In this document: piece by piece, positions 1 to 10,740 of the stretch
Numbering within the stretch: the first letter of the stretch is position 1
Layout of the letters: every line of letters starts with the position of its first letter
Source: Larix kaempferi
Lineage: Eukaryota > Streptophyta > Pinopsida > Pinales > Pinaceae
Direction of reading: 5' to 3'
DNA length: 64,000 nt
Assembly (NCBI GenBank): GCA_027924585.1
Contig: BSBM01000372.1
Span: 10,523,001 to 10,587,000, forward strand
Translations under genes and position numbers: made by a program
The notes under the pieces: model-generated
Databases searched by the model: none
What the model was told of the DNA's origin: nothing
What the model saw: the letters and a program-made list of their open reading frames with translations, nothing else

Positions 1-224
1 ATGTGTTAATTCTGTATTGTTTTAATTGATGAATGACATGAATATCTTGAATGTAGGATGGATGTGTAATAGAATTTAATTTTGCTGTGTTTTCAAATAT
101 TTATGCATTTGCATATGTCCATCTTCATTTTATATGAATGTTTGTTTACTAGGTATGGGGCTAGCTGTCTGGAATTAGAGTGATGTTCTCTCCCTTGCTT
201 GGTCTGATGGGAGGGGACGTTACA
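1..224 (-). mobile_element. LTR end, truncated by the window edge
   Basis: The stretch ends with GGGGACGTTACA at 213-224. Read on the minus strand, this is an LTR start (TGTAACGTCCCCTCCCATC) that closely resembles the start of the solo LTR at 1177 (TGTCACGTCCCCTCCCATC), and both continue into a similar 'agctag..ccccata' stretch. I infer an LTR of the same family, in opposite orientation, whose remainder lies to the left of the window. A minus-strand reading frame of 118 codons (161-517) crosses its border and resembles nothing I know, so I treat it as chance. Confidence 0.6.
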
Positions 225-1176
225 TTCCTCTCATGATCTTGCAATAGTTTATGTGGGACCATGTCTAAACATAGTTGCATGGCTACCTTCCTCTTACTAA
301 TGAGGCACTGGGTTTCAAAGAAATCCCTATATTGAGTTCTGAACTCCTTTTCAATCTCTTCTGACATTTTGATGCAACATATTGTGCATTTTATGGTCAC
401 TATATTTAGACATGTTTTTTTAATAGCCAAAGTTTTAAAAACTTCCTTGGTTTCCCTATGCCCAAACTTTGGCGAAAGCAAATGGGCACAGATTTGAGCT
501 CCACTGGCACATCTCATTTCATTGATCTTAAGAAAGTGATTGAGTTTGGTAGTTTGAACTCACAACTCATAATAAGGTGAAGAATATAGATTTTAATTTA
601 GTTGATATAACTTGTCTTTAATTTTCTTATGATGCATTTTCCTCACAACTACAATATGTTGTCCATAGCCCCTAAAGAAGGAAACTAATTGATGGCATCA
701 CCTCATTGGATAATCAAACCTTTAGTTACTTTGGACCTATGGGGAAGGCTTCATATTTTTTTGAATCATATTGATGTAATTATAGTTATAATAATAATGT
801 ATCATATATAATATTAATATAATATAATTAATATTAATATAATATAATTATTTTATTCTAATATAAACATTTAAAAACAAAATATAATATAGTTATTCAA
901 CTTTATATTTCCATTTGTAAATACTAATATAGTTATATATATAAACCAAATCAACCATATATATATACACATCCTCCGTGTCCTCTTCCCTATAACGATG
1001 AACATCTGGCTCTTCATCTTGATCTATAATAATACCATAGCTGGGATGCATTATTATATGGTGCCTGGGGGAGGTGAATCCATGATCTACCTAGAGACAT
1101 ACCAGCTTAGAATAGCGAATTCACTACGAATCAGGTTACACAAAATCACATTAAATTCCAAATCGGCGTAACACAG
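225..1176. other. AT-rich non-coding spacer
   Basis: No coding region is supported. The segment 809-855 is almost pure A/T, with a 20-bp motif (aatattaatataatataatt) present twice in tandem. The rest is unremarkable intergenic sequence up to the CACAG target duplication at 1172-1176. Confidence 0.6.
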
Positions 1177-2892
1177 TGTCACGTCCCCTCCCATCTTACC
1201 AGCTAGATGGAGAGGATCGTGAGGTTAAACCGGGCATCTAGCCCCCATATCCATTCATTAAACAAGCATTCAAATTCAAATGAATAAGAATATATACATA
1301 CACAAATGCATAACAAACGTGATATTAAACTGGGCGTCTAGCCCTATGAAACATTTAATCATAAGCATGAACATAATATAACAGAGATAGATGGAACTGT
1401 ATGGTTTTAAGAAAATCACAACGGAATATTAAGAATTTCACATCCATCATACATTTAAGATGTTCATCAAATAAGTAATTGCAATTTAACGCAAGAGAAT
1501 ACTTATCTTATACAAAAGTAGTCCCACGCAACTGGCTATGCAACTGCAACATTCCACCCAACCGTAGGCCAGTGTGCTCCTCAATCTCTCAGCACCACTG
1601 CCACCCCCGAGCTGGGCATGATCTCTACAAGGAACCAGGGAACAGCAGACTCACACATAGCCAAGCATACACCAAGATGAGCCAAGCCAATCTGCAATTG
1701 GGTTTATCAGGCTGCTAGGAGGTGGAAAGGAAGAGTTGCTAAGCTAGTGAGCTCCAGCACAGAGCTAGGGATAACCTTGCAAGATTTATCTAGCTTGGCA
1801 CCCACAATACCTACACACCCAGCACAAGGAAGTATTCTTTTCACTGCTGTACAGTCCCTCAAGCCATACCTTCCCTATCTAGTGCTCTCAGGGTATGCAT
1901 AGAAGAGTAACCAAAGCCCTCTTGATCTTCTTGAGAGGTTGCCTCCCCCACTAGGTTTATCAAGCCACTTCTATCCACTACCACTCCAAACTTCAATTCA
2001 CAGGTTCAAACCAAAAACGAGGATGCACATAACAGCAGAACCCCACTTGTTGGGCATGAGAAAAACGTTTTCCACAGTGGGATGCATGAGATGGGGTTTC
2101 AACTAACCCAGAAAAACGTGGGAACCCACAAAAACGTAATGGGAAGTTGGTGAACAACCCAGGAAGCCAAATCCGTTTTTAGTAAAACATCCAGGGTCAA
2201 TTCGGGGCAAAAACGACCTCCCTCCTAGTCCCCAATTCGTGGCCTTCCTCTCCCAACTGTTATACCAGGCAAAAACGACTCCCAGGCATGGAAAAATACA
2301 GTATTTAGATGAGAAACGTGAATGGAAAGGACCCAGCTAACTCCAACTGCGTGAATGAATGAAGACTGCCCATTCCCCATGGCTTTGGCCACCATTTCGT
2401 GGGTGGTTTCTTGCCTCACAAGCAAAAACACGATTTTCCAAGTTGATGGCTTGCCCATGCACGAAAATGGCTTGCCCATACTCTTTCATTCCCAAGGCAT
2501 TAACTGCCTTAACCAATTTCTTGGAAAAATCAAATGATTGGGTACATGAGACAAAATGGGTAGTTGGTGGTTTATGGGTTTCCCCATTGACACATGGATT
2601 AATACCATTGGCTCAAGGGTTTGAATAATTTCCCTCCCTATTCCTTGTAGAACCATGCCCCATCTCTTTTGTTGCATTGCATAGCTAGTTGTGGGTATTT
2701 TCATTAAAATTCGTATTTACATGATGTCTTATATACATTGTGCCCATCTCGCACAAGAACCATAGGCATCTATTTTAATTGTCGATATATAAACGCTAAA
2801 TCAATGGTGGGGCCTTGGCCTTGAGCTCCTCACCATGATTAAATTACAATATTTACATCATTTACAAAGGGGGTCAAAATGGGGACGTGACA
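1177..2892 (+). mobile_element. Solo LTR of a GTCCCC-ended retrotransposon
   Basis: The 1716-bp unit starts TGTCACGTCCCC and ends GGGGACGTGACA, a perfect 12-bp inverted terminus. It is flanked by the 5-bp direct repeat CACAG (1172-1176 and 2893-2897), the signature of retrotransposon integration. No internal domain or second LTR follows, so this is a solo LTR left by recombination between two LTRs. Inside it, the 'aaac(c/t)gggc(a/g)tctagccc' motif occurs twice (near 1228 and 1328). The plus orientation is inferred because the end (aaaatggggac) resembles the 3' end of the related LTR at 22075. Short frames inside it are not taken as genes. Confidence 0.85.
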
Positions 2893-2897
2893 CACAG

Positions 2898-4301
2898 TTA
2901 CATTTATGATGCACTAAACCTACTCTTCTGCACATACCTTTTAACACATTAGCTTATTCCCTATCTACGTAATATTCTTAACGTTTATTAAATTGTTTTA
3001 CTTACAACTAGCTGATATCCTGGAAACTACTTTAGTCTCAACCCACCCATTACGCTAAAAAACCTGTGGGTAGACTCCACCCGATCGTCCGGTGGACCCC
3101 TTGGGACCTGAAACTCAGCCTTTTAAAAAGCCTCCCAGAGCCTTTGGTTGTTGCTCCCTGGTTCATTGCTTATGATCCCTATATATTATTATAGCAGTAG
3201 TGTGCACATTGTATGCAATTGAATATCAAGAGGAGTATTTATGTCAAGCCTGTAACAGTATACGTTAGTATGGCTGCGTCTGTCATCCGATTCCATTGTT
3301 TAAGTGGCGGGTTTGGCAATAATACCCACACCAACACACTAGTGATCCTATTTCAAGTGGGATAAAAGCCTAAGATCCATTTACCGGTGAAGGGGCCTTC
3401 TTTCCTAGTGACTTGGGCAGATAATTTAATTTTCACGCAACAGTTTTTGTCTCCTATAAAGTTGGGCCTTCCATTCCATGTTCATTTTTCCATTCCCTGT
3501 ACTTGTTTTCACTGCAACTAAATGATGCAAAAACTTGCATCTCTCCTTTCCCACTAGTGTAAGGGGTTTATGTAGTTTTTCCTTTACAGTTAGAGATTCT
3601 AGTGGCCAAGTTGCTTCAATATATGGTGGAAGAACCCAACAATTTGCAGAGCCAACTCTTACAGCTTATTTAAGTACATGAGCAAAGGAATTACTGTGTA
3701 ACAAGTCCAATCAATATCGAGACACAAAGAAAACCTTTTATAGGAAATCCAGAGACAGGGCATTTAGTGAAGGGGGCTTGGTCCTTCTATGGGACAAGAG
3801 GTGTGCATAGAAAAACAAACATGGGAAGTGCAATTACCCATTGCTGGGACCTCACATCATTCATTCAACTAAAAATAAGAATTATTTTGGGCTGTCTGAG
3901 CTGGGTGGAAAAATGTTGGATCTGCTTGCTAATGGGTAGCACTTAAAAAATTTAATGGAGTAAAATCAAGTCATAAAGTGACCATTGTACATACTATAGT
4001 AGGTTCATTTAAATTCTGTAAGTTTTCCCTAAGTTTGCTTTGTATACATGTTTCTTTTTCTGTTGAAATTTTGGGGAACCCGGGATCTTGCGCGTAATAA
4101 TAAAGGGAAAAATATAAGGATCATATTTTCTTAAATTGTAGTGGTGCACTTAACATAGTAGCTTCTATCTATGAAGAAATACCATCAATGGCAGCGCATA
4201 TATATATATATTACCACTTATCCATTTACCGAAGACCCATATCGCTTAACGATTGCATTAAGAGGAAAGACAATAGTTGGTTCCATAAAACTTATTGCTC
4301 T
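2898..4301. other. Non-coding spacer
   Basis: No coding region of recognisable family is seen on either strand. The text includes plain unique-looking DNA and a short TA run near 4199-4211. Nothing here supports an RNA gene. Confidence 0.5.
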
Positions 4302-4670
4302 TCAAGGGTGAAAGCTGATGCAAGTCAAGCAGGCCCCACTCCATTGATAAAGTGATTGTGCCAGAGGAAGATTGTCAAGGTCAGGTAGAACTATATACGT
4401 TTCTATGAGAGTTCGAGTCGTCTCTGGTGAAACCTTATCTGGCGCTGGTGCTAAGGCATGAGCCCTCATAGCAAAATATACATTTGCATTCTGAGCAAAA
4501 CCTGAAGACCCTTCAATGATCTTACCAGTGGTAACTGTATGTACTGTGCGCACCCATCTTGGAATGGCACGTATAATGCTTACCCGGGCATCTAGGCTCG
4601 ACTGACTTTTATCGTACCCGTTTGCATCTGTTGGACCACAGCAAGGAATATCCAGCCTGCTGCAGGCCAT
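4302..4670 (-). CDS. Unassigned ORF, 122 codons
   Basis: An open frame begins with ATG at 4668-4670, inside the left arm of the palindrome at 4657-4842. The protein has mixed, protein-like composition (for example SSGFAQNANVYFAMRAHAL and DNLPLAQSLYQWSG), without transmembrane segments or a motif I recognise. It lies downstream of the leucine aminopeptidase exons on the same strand but does not resemble the C-terminal half of that enzyme (no FDSGGYN or NTDAEGR motif). It could be a gene fragment carried by a transposon, or a chance ORF. Confidence 0.25.
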   Translation of the reverse strand: MACSRLDIPCCGPTDANGYDKSQSSLDARVSIIRAIPRWVRTVHTVTTGKIIEGSSGFAQNANVYFAMRAHALAPAPDKVSPETTRTLIETYIVLPDLDNLPLAQSLYQWSGACLTCISFHP

Positions 4671-4842
4671 TTAATGCAGCCGCAGCAGGCCTGTTGGCCA
4701 ACAGGCATGCTTGGATCTCAAGAGGTTGAGATCCAACAGGCCGGCCAACAAGCCTGCTTGGATCTCAAGAGGTTGAGATCTAACAGGCCAGTTGGCCAGC
4801 CAACAGGCCTGCTGCGGCCGCATTAAATGGCCTGCAGCATGC
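4657..4842. repeat. Compound palindrome with two internal hairpins
   Basis: The left arm (4657-4700, from gcctgctgcaggcc to cctgttggcc) is matched by an inverted right arm (about 4797-4842) with about two mismatches over some 45 bp. Between them, a unit of about 50 bp (centre ggatctcaagaggttgagatc) occurs twice in tandem. Each copy is itself a hairpin (ggatctcaa / ttgagatcc around a 4-nt loop). The whole would fold into a stem with two side hairpins. The structure is seen directly; its origin as a foldback element is inferred. Confidence 0.7.
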
Positions 4843-5200
4843 TAGATAGTGCTCGTCGTTGGACCACCCCCTGCCGAGATTACTTCACCTTCCCTTGGCT
4901 GTGCTCCTACCTTTTCCCCTAACATTGGGACCGGGTCAACTAACTCTTGCCTGTATGTACCATATATGCTTATGGTAGAACTCTTAAGCATATTATTGCT
5001 TGGAAGATTTTAAAGAGCTTGATAGCCTCCTTTTCCAGATTGTTAAATGACTGCATGTATTTTTGACATTTGGAAGAGATGGATGATGATGACCTGGTAA
5101 TCCTCACATTAGTGAATTTCTCTATAAAGGTGTTGAGATAGGATGTTGCGCTATATTATAAAAACTATTAGATCTGCAAACTATTAGCGTGTGTCTTAAC

Positions 5201-5355
5201 ATCTCCTGTTGGAGGCTTGTAGTAAAGGTGAATGAACTTTGGAGGGTTTGCAGATGCTGCGGCCACTCCTAAATATGATCCCATTTTCAACTCTTCACAT
5301 TGCTCCACATTAATGTGAGCAGAAGCAATGTTGGATGCTTCATTTGCAAGCGCAC
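5201..5355 (-). pseudogene. Leucine aminopeptidase exon (downstream)
   Basis: After an acceptor (TACAG, 5356-5360) the minus strand reads [13 protein letters not shown], then [20 protein letters not shown], then PPKFIHL and YKPPTGD. This is the linker and start of the catalytic domain of plant M17 leucine aminopeptidases, zinc/manganese exopeptidases that also act as chaperones. About seven residues usual between the 'IAS' and 'EQC' parts appear to be missing. The exon probably ends at 5201 before a GTTAAG donor. Its first two bases complete the codon left open by the exon at 6307-6501, so the pair is consistent with correct splicing. The catalytic exons (FDSGGYN, NTDAEGR) were not found downstream, so I call it a gene fragment. 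Confidence 0.75.
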
Positions 5356-6306
5356 CTGTACAACAACTGCAGTCATATTAGACAACTAACATCTACATGA
5401 TTCTAATGAGATATAACTTCTCCATATTCACCAATGGCCATCAAATCTATAACTTTGTAGTTGGTTTACCGTTTAATACATCCTCCTGCAACTCGCAATA
5501 ATGAATTTTGTTTTCTTAAAGTTAATACTAAAACTTGAAACTAGTCCAAACTTTAGATACAATTTTAAACAAGTAATAATCTAAGTTAGTCGAAACATTA
5601 GATACAATTTTAAACAAGTAATAAATCCAAGTTTTAATGTGATCCATTTTAACTAGATATATGTTCATTCTACGGAAAATCAATATGCTTCTAGTAGAAT
5701 TTATTTGTTATTTGTTTGCAAGACAATTATGGAACTCAAGATTATGTTTTGTTCTTTTCCTTAAAAAAATATGTATATATTTTTTTAGAATCCTTTATTC
5801 ATAGAAACTACGTAATTAAATGATATGCTGAATTTTACTTTTTAATTAGTATTTCTTTATTTTATTTTATTTTTATATATAATATTTAAGTAGTAAAAAT
5901 AAATGAAATATAAACAATATTATGTAAAAAATTATATGAAAATTATAAATTATTTATTTGAATATATTCGAATGAATAATAAACTATTGTCTTAGAGATG
6001 AAAACTTTATAGAAAATAGAATATATTCAAACGAAATTATAAATCCAAAATAGAAAAAAACATTCTCTTGAATCAATAATATTCAGAAAATGCAACTTTC
6101 TTCATTGAGTTTTGGACCCAAAAAAGAAAGAACCCGAGGAAATGTATTCAGAAATTAATCAACTGCAATAGACATATTCAGATGACCCTGAAACACCAAT
6201 TTGTCTAACTTTTACCATTGAATTCGAAATGTCTTACATATAAATGTTACCCCTATGTAAGGCCATAAGACTGAAAAGTAAATATGAAAGAAAAACATGA
6301 ACTTAC
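5356..6306 (-). other. Intron between the two leucine aminopeptidase exons
   Basis: On the minus strand the segment starts GTAAGT (6306-6301) and ends TACAG (5360-5356). It is AT-rich, about 950 bp long, and contains no recognised coding sequence. It includes a near-duplicate 'taatctaagttagtcgaaac' / 'aactagtccaaac' motif around 5535-5600. Confidence 0.6.
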
Positions 6307-6501
6307 TAGGAGTAATTATGTTTGCAGGTGCATTTACAAGTTGCCTAGTTAGGATAACACCAATAAAAGCTTGTTGGATACACTTAAACTTATGTTCAAA
6401 CTCAGGACCACTTCCGAGGCCAACAAAATCCAAGCTCTCCAGGAAAGGATTCTTTGCCTCTGACTTGAAACGAGTGTCCTCGTAAATACCCAGAAGTAAC
6501 C
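6307..6501 (-). pseudogene. Leucine aminopeptidase exon (upstream)
   Basis: The minus strand, after acceptor TTCCAG, reads LLLGIYEDTRFKSE, then FVGLGSGPEFEHKFK, then GVILTRQLVNAPANIITP and ends at CCTA before donor GTAAGT. The 'LVNAPANI.TP' motif is diagnostic for the N-terminal/catalytic boundary of plant leucine aminopeptidases. The exon is 195 bp and its open phase is completed by the exon at 5355. The upstream exons (transit peptide and N-terminal domain) and the metal-binding exons are not visible in this window. A captured gene fragment is therefore more likely than a working gene, although very long introns cannot be excluded. Confidence 0.8.
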
Positions 6502-6592
6502 CTGGAATAACATTAGATGCAAATGTTAGACTCCTAAGACAGTTCAATTCACATCCAAATAAAATTTTAGGTTTTGAACTGAGAAACACCAA

Positions 6593-7889
6593 TAGACTAT
6601 GGAAGAATATGGATATTAATTATTGCAAAAACTTTAAGTGTATGGCATTGTACTAGAAATCAACCAACTAATGAAATCATTAACATTTCATATCATTCTT
6701 AGAATACCCAAGCAGGGTTTATGGGACTCCATGAAAAACATAGTACATAAGATTTATACAGTTCCATATACAAAATATATATTACAAATTACATTGTACA
6801 TCGATAAATTTAGTAAACTTTTCGCCAATGCTAGAAAGAATTTTTCCTATGTTATAATAAGTAATAACTGTTCAAGAAATCTTCCTGCATGTTTGGTTGT
6901 TGGGAAACATGAGATGCCCTAATATGGGCACTTGTCATTTTTGTGGGTGTCCAACACACAGACATAAAGGACACACTTGACACATATGTCAGACACACAC
7001 CAATAGTTTTTACATTATTTGCAAACACTTTCCACACGCCACTTGTGGATTAGAGAGAACATGGTTAGAACATGGGAGGCCTAGAACTGAGATATGAGGT
7101 TGTTTAATGCCCTTTCCATCCACAAATTTCCCAGAATTGGAGACCAGTTCCTGTTTTCACCCACATAACTGCTTCTTTGCATTTTTTATGTTGTTTTTAC
7201 CCACATGCATGCTCAAAACTCCCACTTTATTGATGTATGAGGGTGAAATAATGTCCAGGAATGGCCAAAAGTAGAACAGAGGATTTAGGGTTGTTGTTCA
7301 TGTCATGCTACAGGATGACCTAGAATGTGCCCATTGCTCAGATTTAAAATAATCCTCATCACTGATGTTTTAATGCTCAAAAGTTCCCAAAATTAGTAGT
7401 TTGGGTTGTTACTACTGTTTACTATTGATAGAAGGATCAACTATGCCCAAACTTGTTGCTTATCCACTTAGGTATCAAATAATTTGGCTTAGTATTGTTT
7501 TTATTCAAACATTTGTTGTTCATTGAATGCAATTATCTGTCCTCTATCCATGTACATGGGTGAAAGAGAGAGACTTACATTTTCCTCTCCATGGTTATGT
7601 AGCTGTACAAATGAAAATTTAAGCACATTAAGGTTCACAAAGTGAGAAAAAGGCATAAGAAAAAAAGAAGTTGTGAATGAGGAAACTGAGGATGATGTGA
7701 ACATTTTGCGTGAACAGATATGACAACTAAGGGTATTTTATGTTCGTGATTATTTGGTCATTATACATGGTATTTGATATGTTTGAGTTGTTAATATAGA
7801 CTGTTTGATTTGCTCACAATAGGATAAACCTGTGAAGATGAATTCCAATGACAATGGTAAGGTTTCTAGCAGTGGTGGTGGATACTCTA
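6593..7889. other. Spacer without recognised genes
   Basis: Short frames on both strands (for example 6638-6922 plus and 7501-7704 minus) show no family resemblance. I see no repeats of note. Confidence 0.5.
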
Positions 7890-8247
7890 TAGGTTGATAT
7901 CAAGGATGCCTTAATGGAACCCCTTAGAGAAGACTTAAGGAAAGGCATGGACATTGCTAGCTCAAAAAAAGACGATATGAGGCCAATCATGTTCCAGGTT
8001 AGAACATTTGGAAATCAATTTGTATGCCCCACATATTTTATCTATCTTGCATCAATTTTATGCTTACTAGAAATGGAATTTGATGAGTTAGCTTTCATGA
8101 TCCACTTTTTTATAGATGTGTTGCTTTGATTACAGGATTTTAAAAACGCATTGCAAGAAGTTAGACCTTTTGTTTTCCAAAATGAATTTGGAATCTATGT
8201 AGAGTGGAATCAAAAAATTGACATCCTTTCAATGTAGTTGTTAGATT
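7890..8247 (+). pseudogene. Possible AAA-ATPase C-terminal exon remnants
   Basis: Two pieces on the plus strand read like consecutive exons. The first (about 7890-8003) reads KDALMEPLREDLRKGMD, then KKDDMRPIMFQ, followed by a GTTAGA sequence. The second follows 'tttgattacag' (8125-8135) and reads DFKNALQEVRPFV, then FGIYVEWNQKID and a stop at 8235-8237. The order 'PLRE..., RP(I/L)..., DF..AL..VRP.V..., Y..WN' resembles the Vps4-type C-terminal segment of AAA ATPases such as the spastin/katanin group. No Walker A or B exon was found upstream. This is inference from a few conserved spacings, so it is kept at low confidence. Confidence 0.35.
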
Positions 8248-9730
8248 GGGAAATTCTATGAGTGGTTTTCAGTAATATTCATGTAAGAACCATATTTCTA
8301 ATTCTTCATGGAAACCCTCTTTTGTTACTTTTGTCGAGTCTAGAAATTTGAGAGAATAGATGAAATTTCATAACTGAATACTTTTCTTGATCTAATATGT
8401 TTTAGTGACACTTGAAAGTGTTCCTGGAGGTGGTCACCTCAAATGGATTTCACCTTTATTTATTTGTTCTTTATTTGCACTAAATTGCACTAACCAACTT
8501 TAAGTTTCCAAGATAAAGATTTTATTGACAATGGAGTATCTCCTGCCAATCAACATTTGGAATGAGTTTTTATACTAGAAGAGGTGATGGGCCATATGAC
8601 TTCAATACAAAAACGTTCATGCCTTTCCACAAGGAAGTATGCATAAGAATAAATGTGGCCTCTATCAATTATTTACAATCAAAAGAGGTCAATTCTAACA
8701 TATCTGAGTATTGTTTCTTGCAGGTTTTCTTATGTGTAATTGTATCATATTGGTTGCTAGTCTGGTCATCTTCTTTTTGTGTAATTGTATCTTATTGGAA
8801 AAGCTATAGTTAGACAAGGCCGATGATGTTATGCCAAAAGGATGGCCAACCATGGTATTCAATTTTGAATAGAAGTCTTCTATTTGTTATTGTAAACATT
8901 GTTATTTTCTAAGCTAACTGATCATTCTTTTTTTTATTGTTAGTATAAGTGTGTTTTGAAACATTCTTTAATTCAGTATAAACTGATATCTCATCTCTTC
9001 AATTCATAGATGTTTTGCAACATACTTGAATTCAATATTAACTGATCTACCTTGTCTTTTCACCTTTGCAGTGTTGAATTTCCTGAGGATGGAAAATATC
9101 AAGTCTCAAATCATAGAGTCAGAAGATATATTCTACATAGGAAGAGTAAAGGACTTAAGAAAACCGAGGACACATGTTGCGCAACAAGATGTGCGACTGT
9201 GTAGTGGGGGTTGGTTAAGTGAAAATAAGGGAATCATTGGATTTCTGTGGGCATTGCCAAGATTTCACTCGATGGCCATTGCAAAATTTTGAAAAGTCAT
9301 CAATGTATATGATTTTCATGTAATGTATAGAGACCATTTCTTTCATGGAGTAGTATTAGTCCATTAATGGATATTTAGTTGGGAATTGATATATATTGTA
9401 ATACTTAACATTTCATATAATACAATTTACATGGTTGAAATTATATGTTTGCACTTCATATTATTTAGTGTTGTAATTAACTAATGCAAGTTTGCATGAT
9501 TGACATGTGTATTCATATTTGATGAGCATGAATATTGTATGAAATTATTTTAATTTAGTCACAATATCATGTTCATTTGTATTGATTAATAATGAACACA
9601 AATAAAATTAATAAACGACTAAATTAGTCATTTATATTGATTAATAATGAAATAAAATGATATAATATGAAACTACTAAATTAGTCATTTATATAATGAA
9701 TATGGAACTACTAAATAGACATAAATGACC
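8248..9730. other. Spacer with short unassigned frames
   Basis: Two plus-strand frames (8562-8813 and 9026-9292) have no recognisable domain. A 'ttttgtgtaattgtatc.tattgg' stretch is duplicated (near 8730 and 8773). Between 9590 and 9730, 'actaaattagtcatttata' is repeated, resembling the inner sequence of the hairpin element that follows. The CACTA element may therefore begin further left than 9731. Confidence 0.4.
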
Positions 9731-10090
9731 ACCACAAATGATAAATTTGTGTCTAAAAAATGACTAAAATTCGCATATAAACAACTATTAGTAGCTAATT
9801 TCTACTATCTTATAGCTCGACTAACTTAGTCGTATTTATTTTAGTCATTAATAGTTGTTTTTGTTAGTCGTATATTTGGCCATTGATTTAGTCATTAATT
9901 GGTGACAATTAATGACTAAATCAATGACCAAATATACGACTAACAAAAACAACTATTAATGACTAAAATAAATACGACTAAGTTAGTCGAGCTATAAGAT
10001 AGTGGAAATTAGCTACTATTAGTCGCCGACTATTTAAAATAGTCATTTATATGCGATTTTTAGTCACTAATTTTTCATTTTGTACTAGTG
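9731..10090. mobile_element. CACTA-ended hairpin element (non-autonomous)
   Basis: The right end reads CACTAGTAC from the minus strand (10082-10090), the terminal motif of CACTA (En/Spm) transposons. The left end (caccacaaatgataaatttg, 9731) aligns loosely with it. The core is an almost perfect inverted repeat: 9783-9900 pairs with 9907-10022 around a 6-bp loop (ggtgac), with only about two mismatches. A segment of about 40 bp present in the right arm (tatttaaaatagtcatttat) is missing from the left arm. The element abuts, and probably interrupts, the pol remnant beginning at 10091. I could not confirm the expected 3-bp target duplication, so the left border is uncertain. Confidence 0.6.
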
Positions 10091-10740
10091 ATCCTACCAC
10101 TTTAAAAGCCCTCGACGACTGAGTTTTCCAACCTTACGGACTCATACCATCACTCGCAGTAGAACTAGGGGGAAAAACCATATATATCAACGTAGAAATT
10201 GTAGATGCTCCATCGGATTATAATATCCTACTTGGTTGAAACTGGTTTTATTCCATGATCGTAGTAGAATCCGTAGTTTTTTGTTTGGTGCAATTTCCTC
10301 ATCAAGGAAAAGTTGTCACCATCGATCAATTGGATTTTTGCACGCCTGATATTCACTCCAACACCACCAACAATGTCCCGCTATTGACACAATATCAACA
10401 TCATTATGAAGACATCGGTGTTGGCATTTTGAAGGACTCTTCTATCATTGGAGTCTTCCTGGAGCTTCCACCCCCAATCTACTCTATCAATATGATCTCT
10501 TCAAGTACCTTTCAATCCCATGAACCTCACGATTCCTGCGATATACCGAGTCCCTATGAGTATGAAACCATTGGTCACTACATGCCTTTCAACTTAAAAC
10601 AAACAAACTATCATGCGATTCAATATGCTTCTGATTGTATCGATTCCATTGACCACCATCAAGTGGCACGTCTTTCGTCTTAGATTGATTCAATCTCGCG
10701 CTCTTTTGATTCCCTTTTAAAGACTTTTCCCTCTGATGAG
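10091..10740 (+). pseudogene. Ty3/gypsy protease C-terminal half and PR-RT linker
   Basis: The frame reads LAVELGGKTIYINVEIVDAP, then SDYNILLG and KVVTIDQLDF. This matches, in order, the protease part of the element at 58523-60034 (IQLGGKTVLIDIEVINA, LDYNLLLG, VVKIDQL). The N-terminal half with the catalytic aspartate is absent, because the remnant starts exactly at the transposon terminus at 10090. The linker (10255-10683) has no zinc knuckle, unlike the related element. A TAG at 10681-10683 and a TGA in 'LLG*NW' break the frame. Confidence 0.7.

Noticed and set aside
3338-3352. cactagtgatcct as the left end of the CACTA element
   Set aside because: It shares a few bases with 10086-10094, but the following sequence does not match the inverted right terminus.
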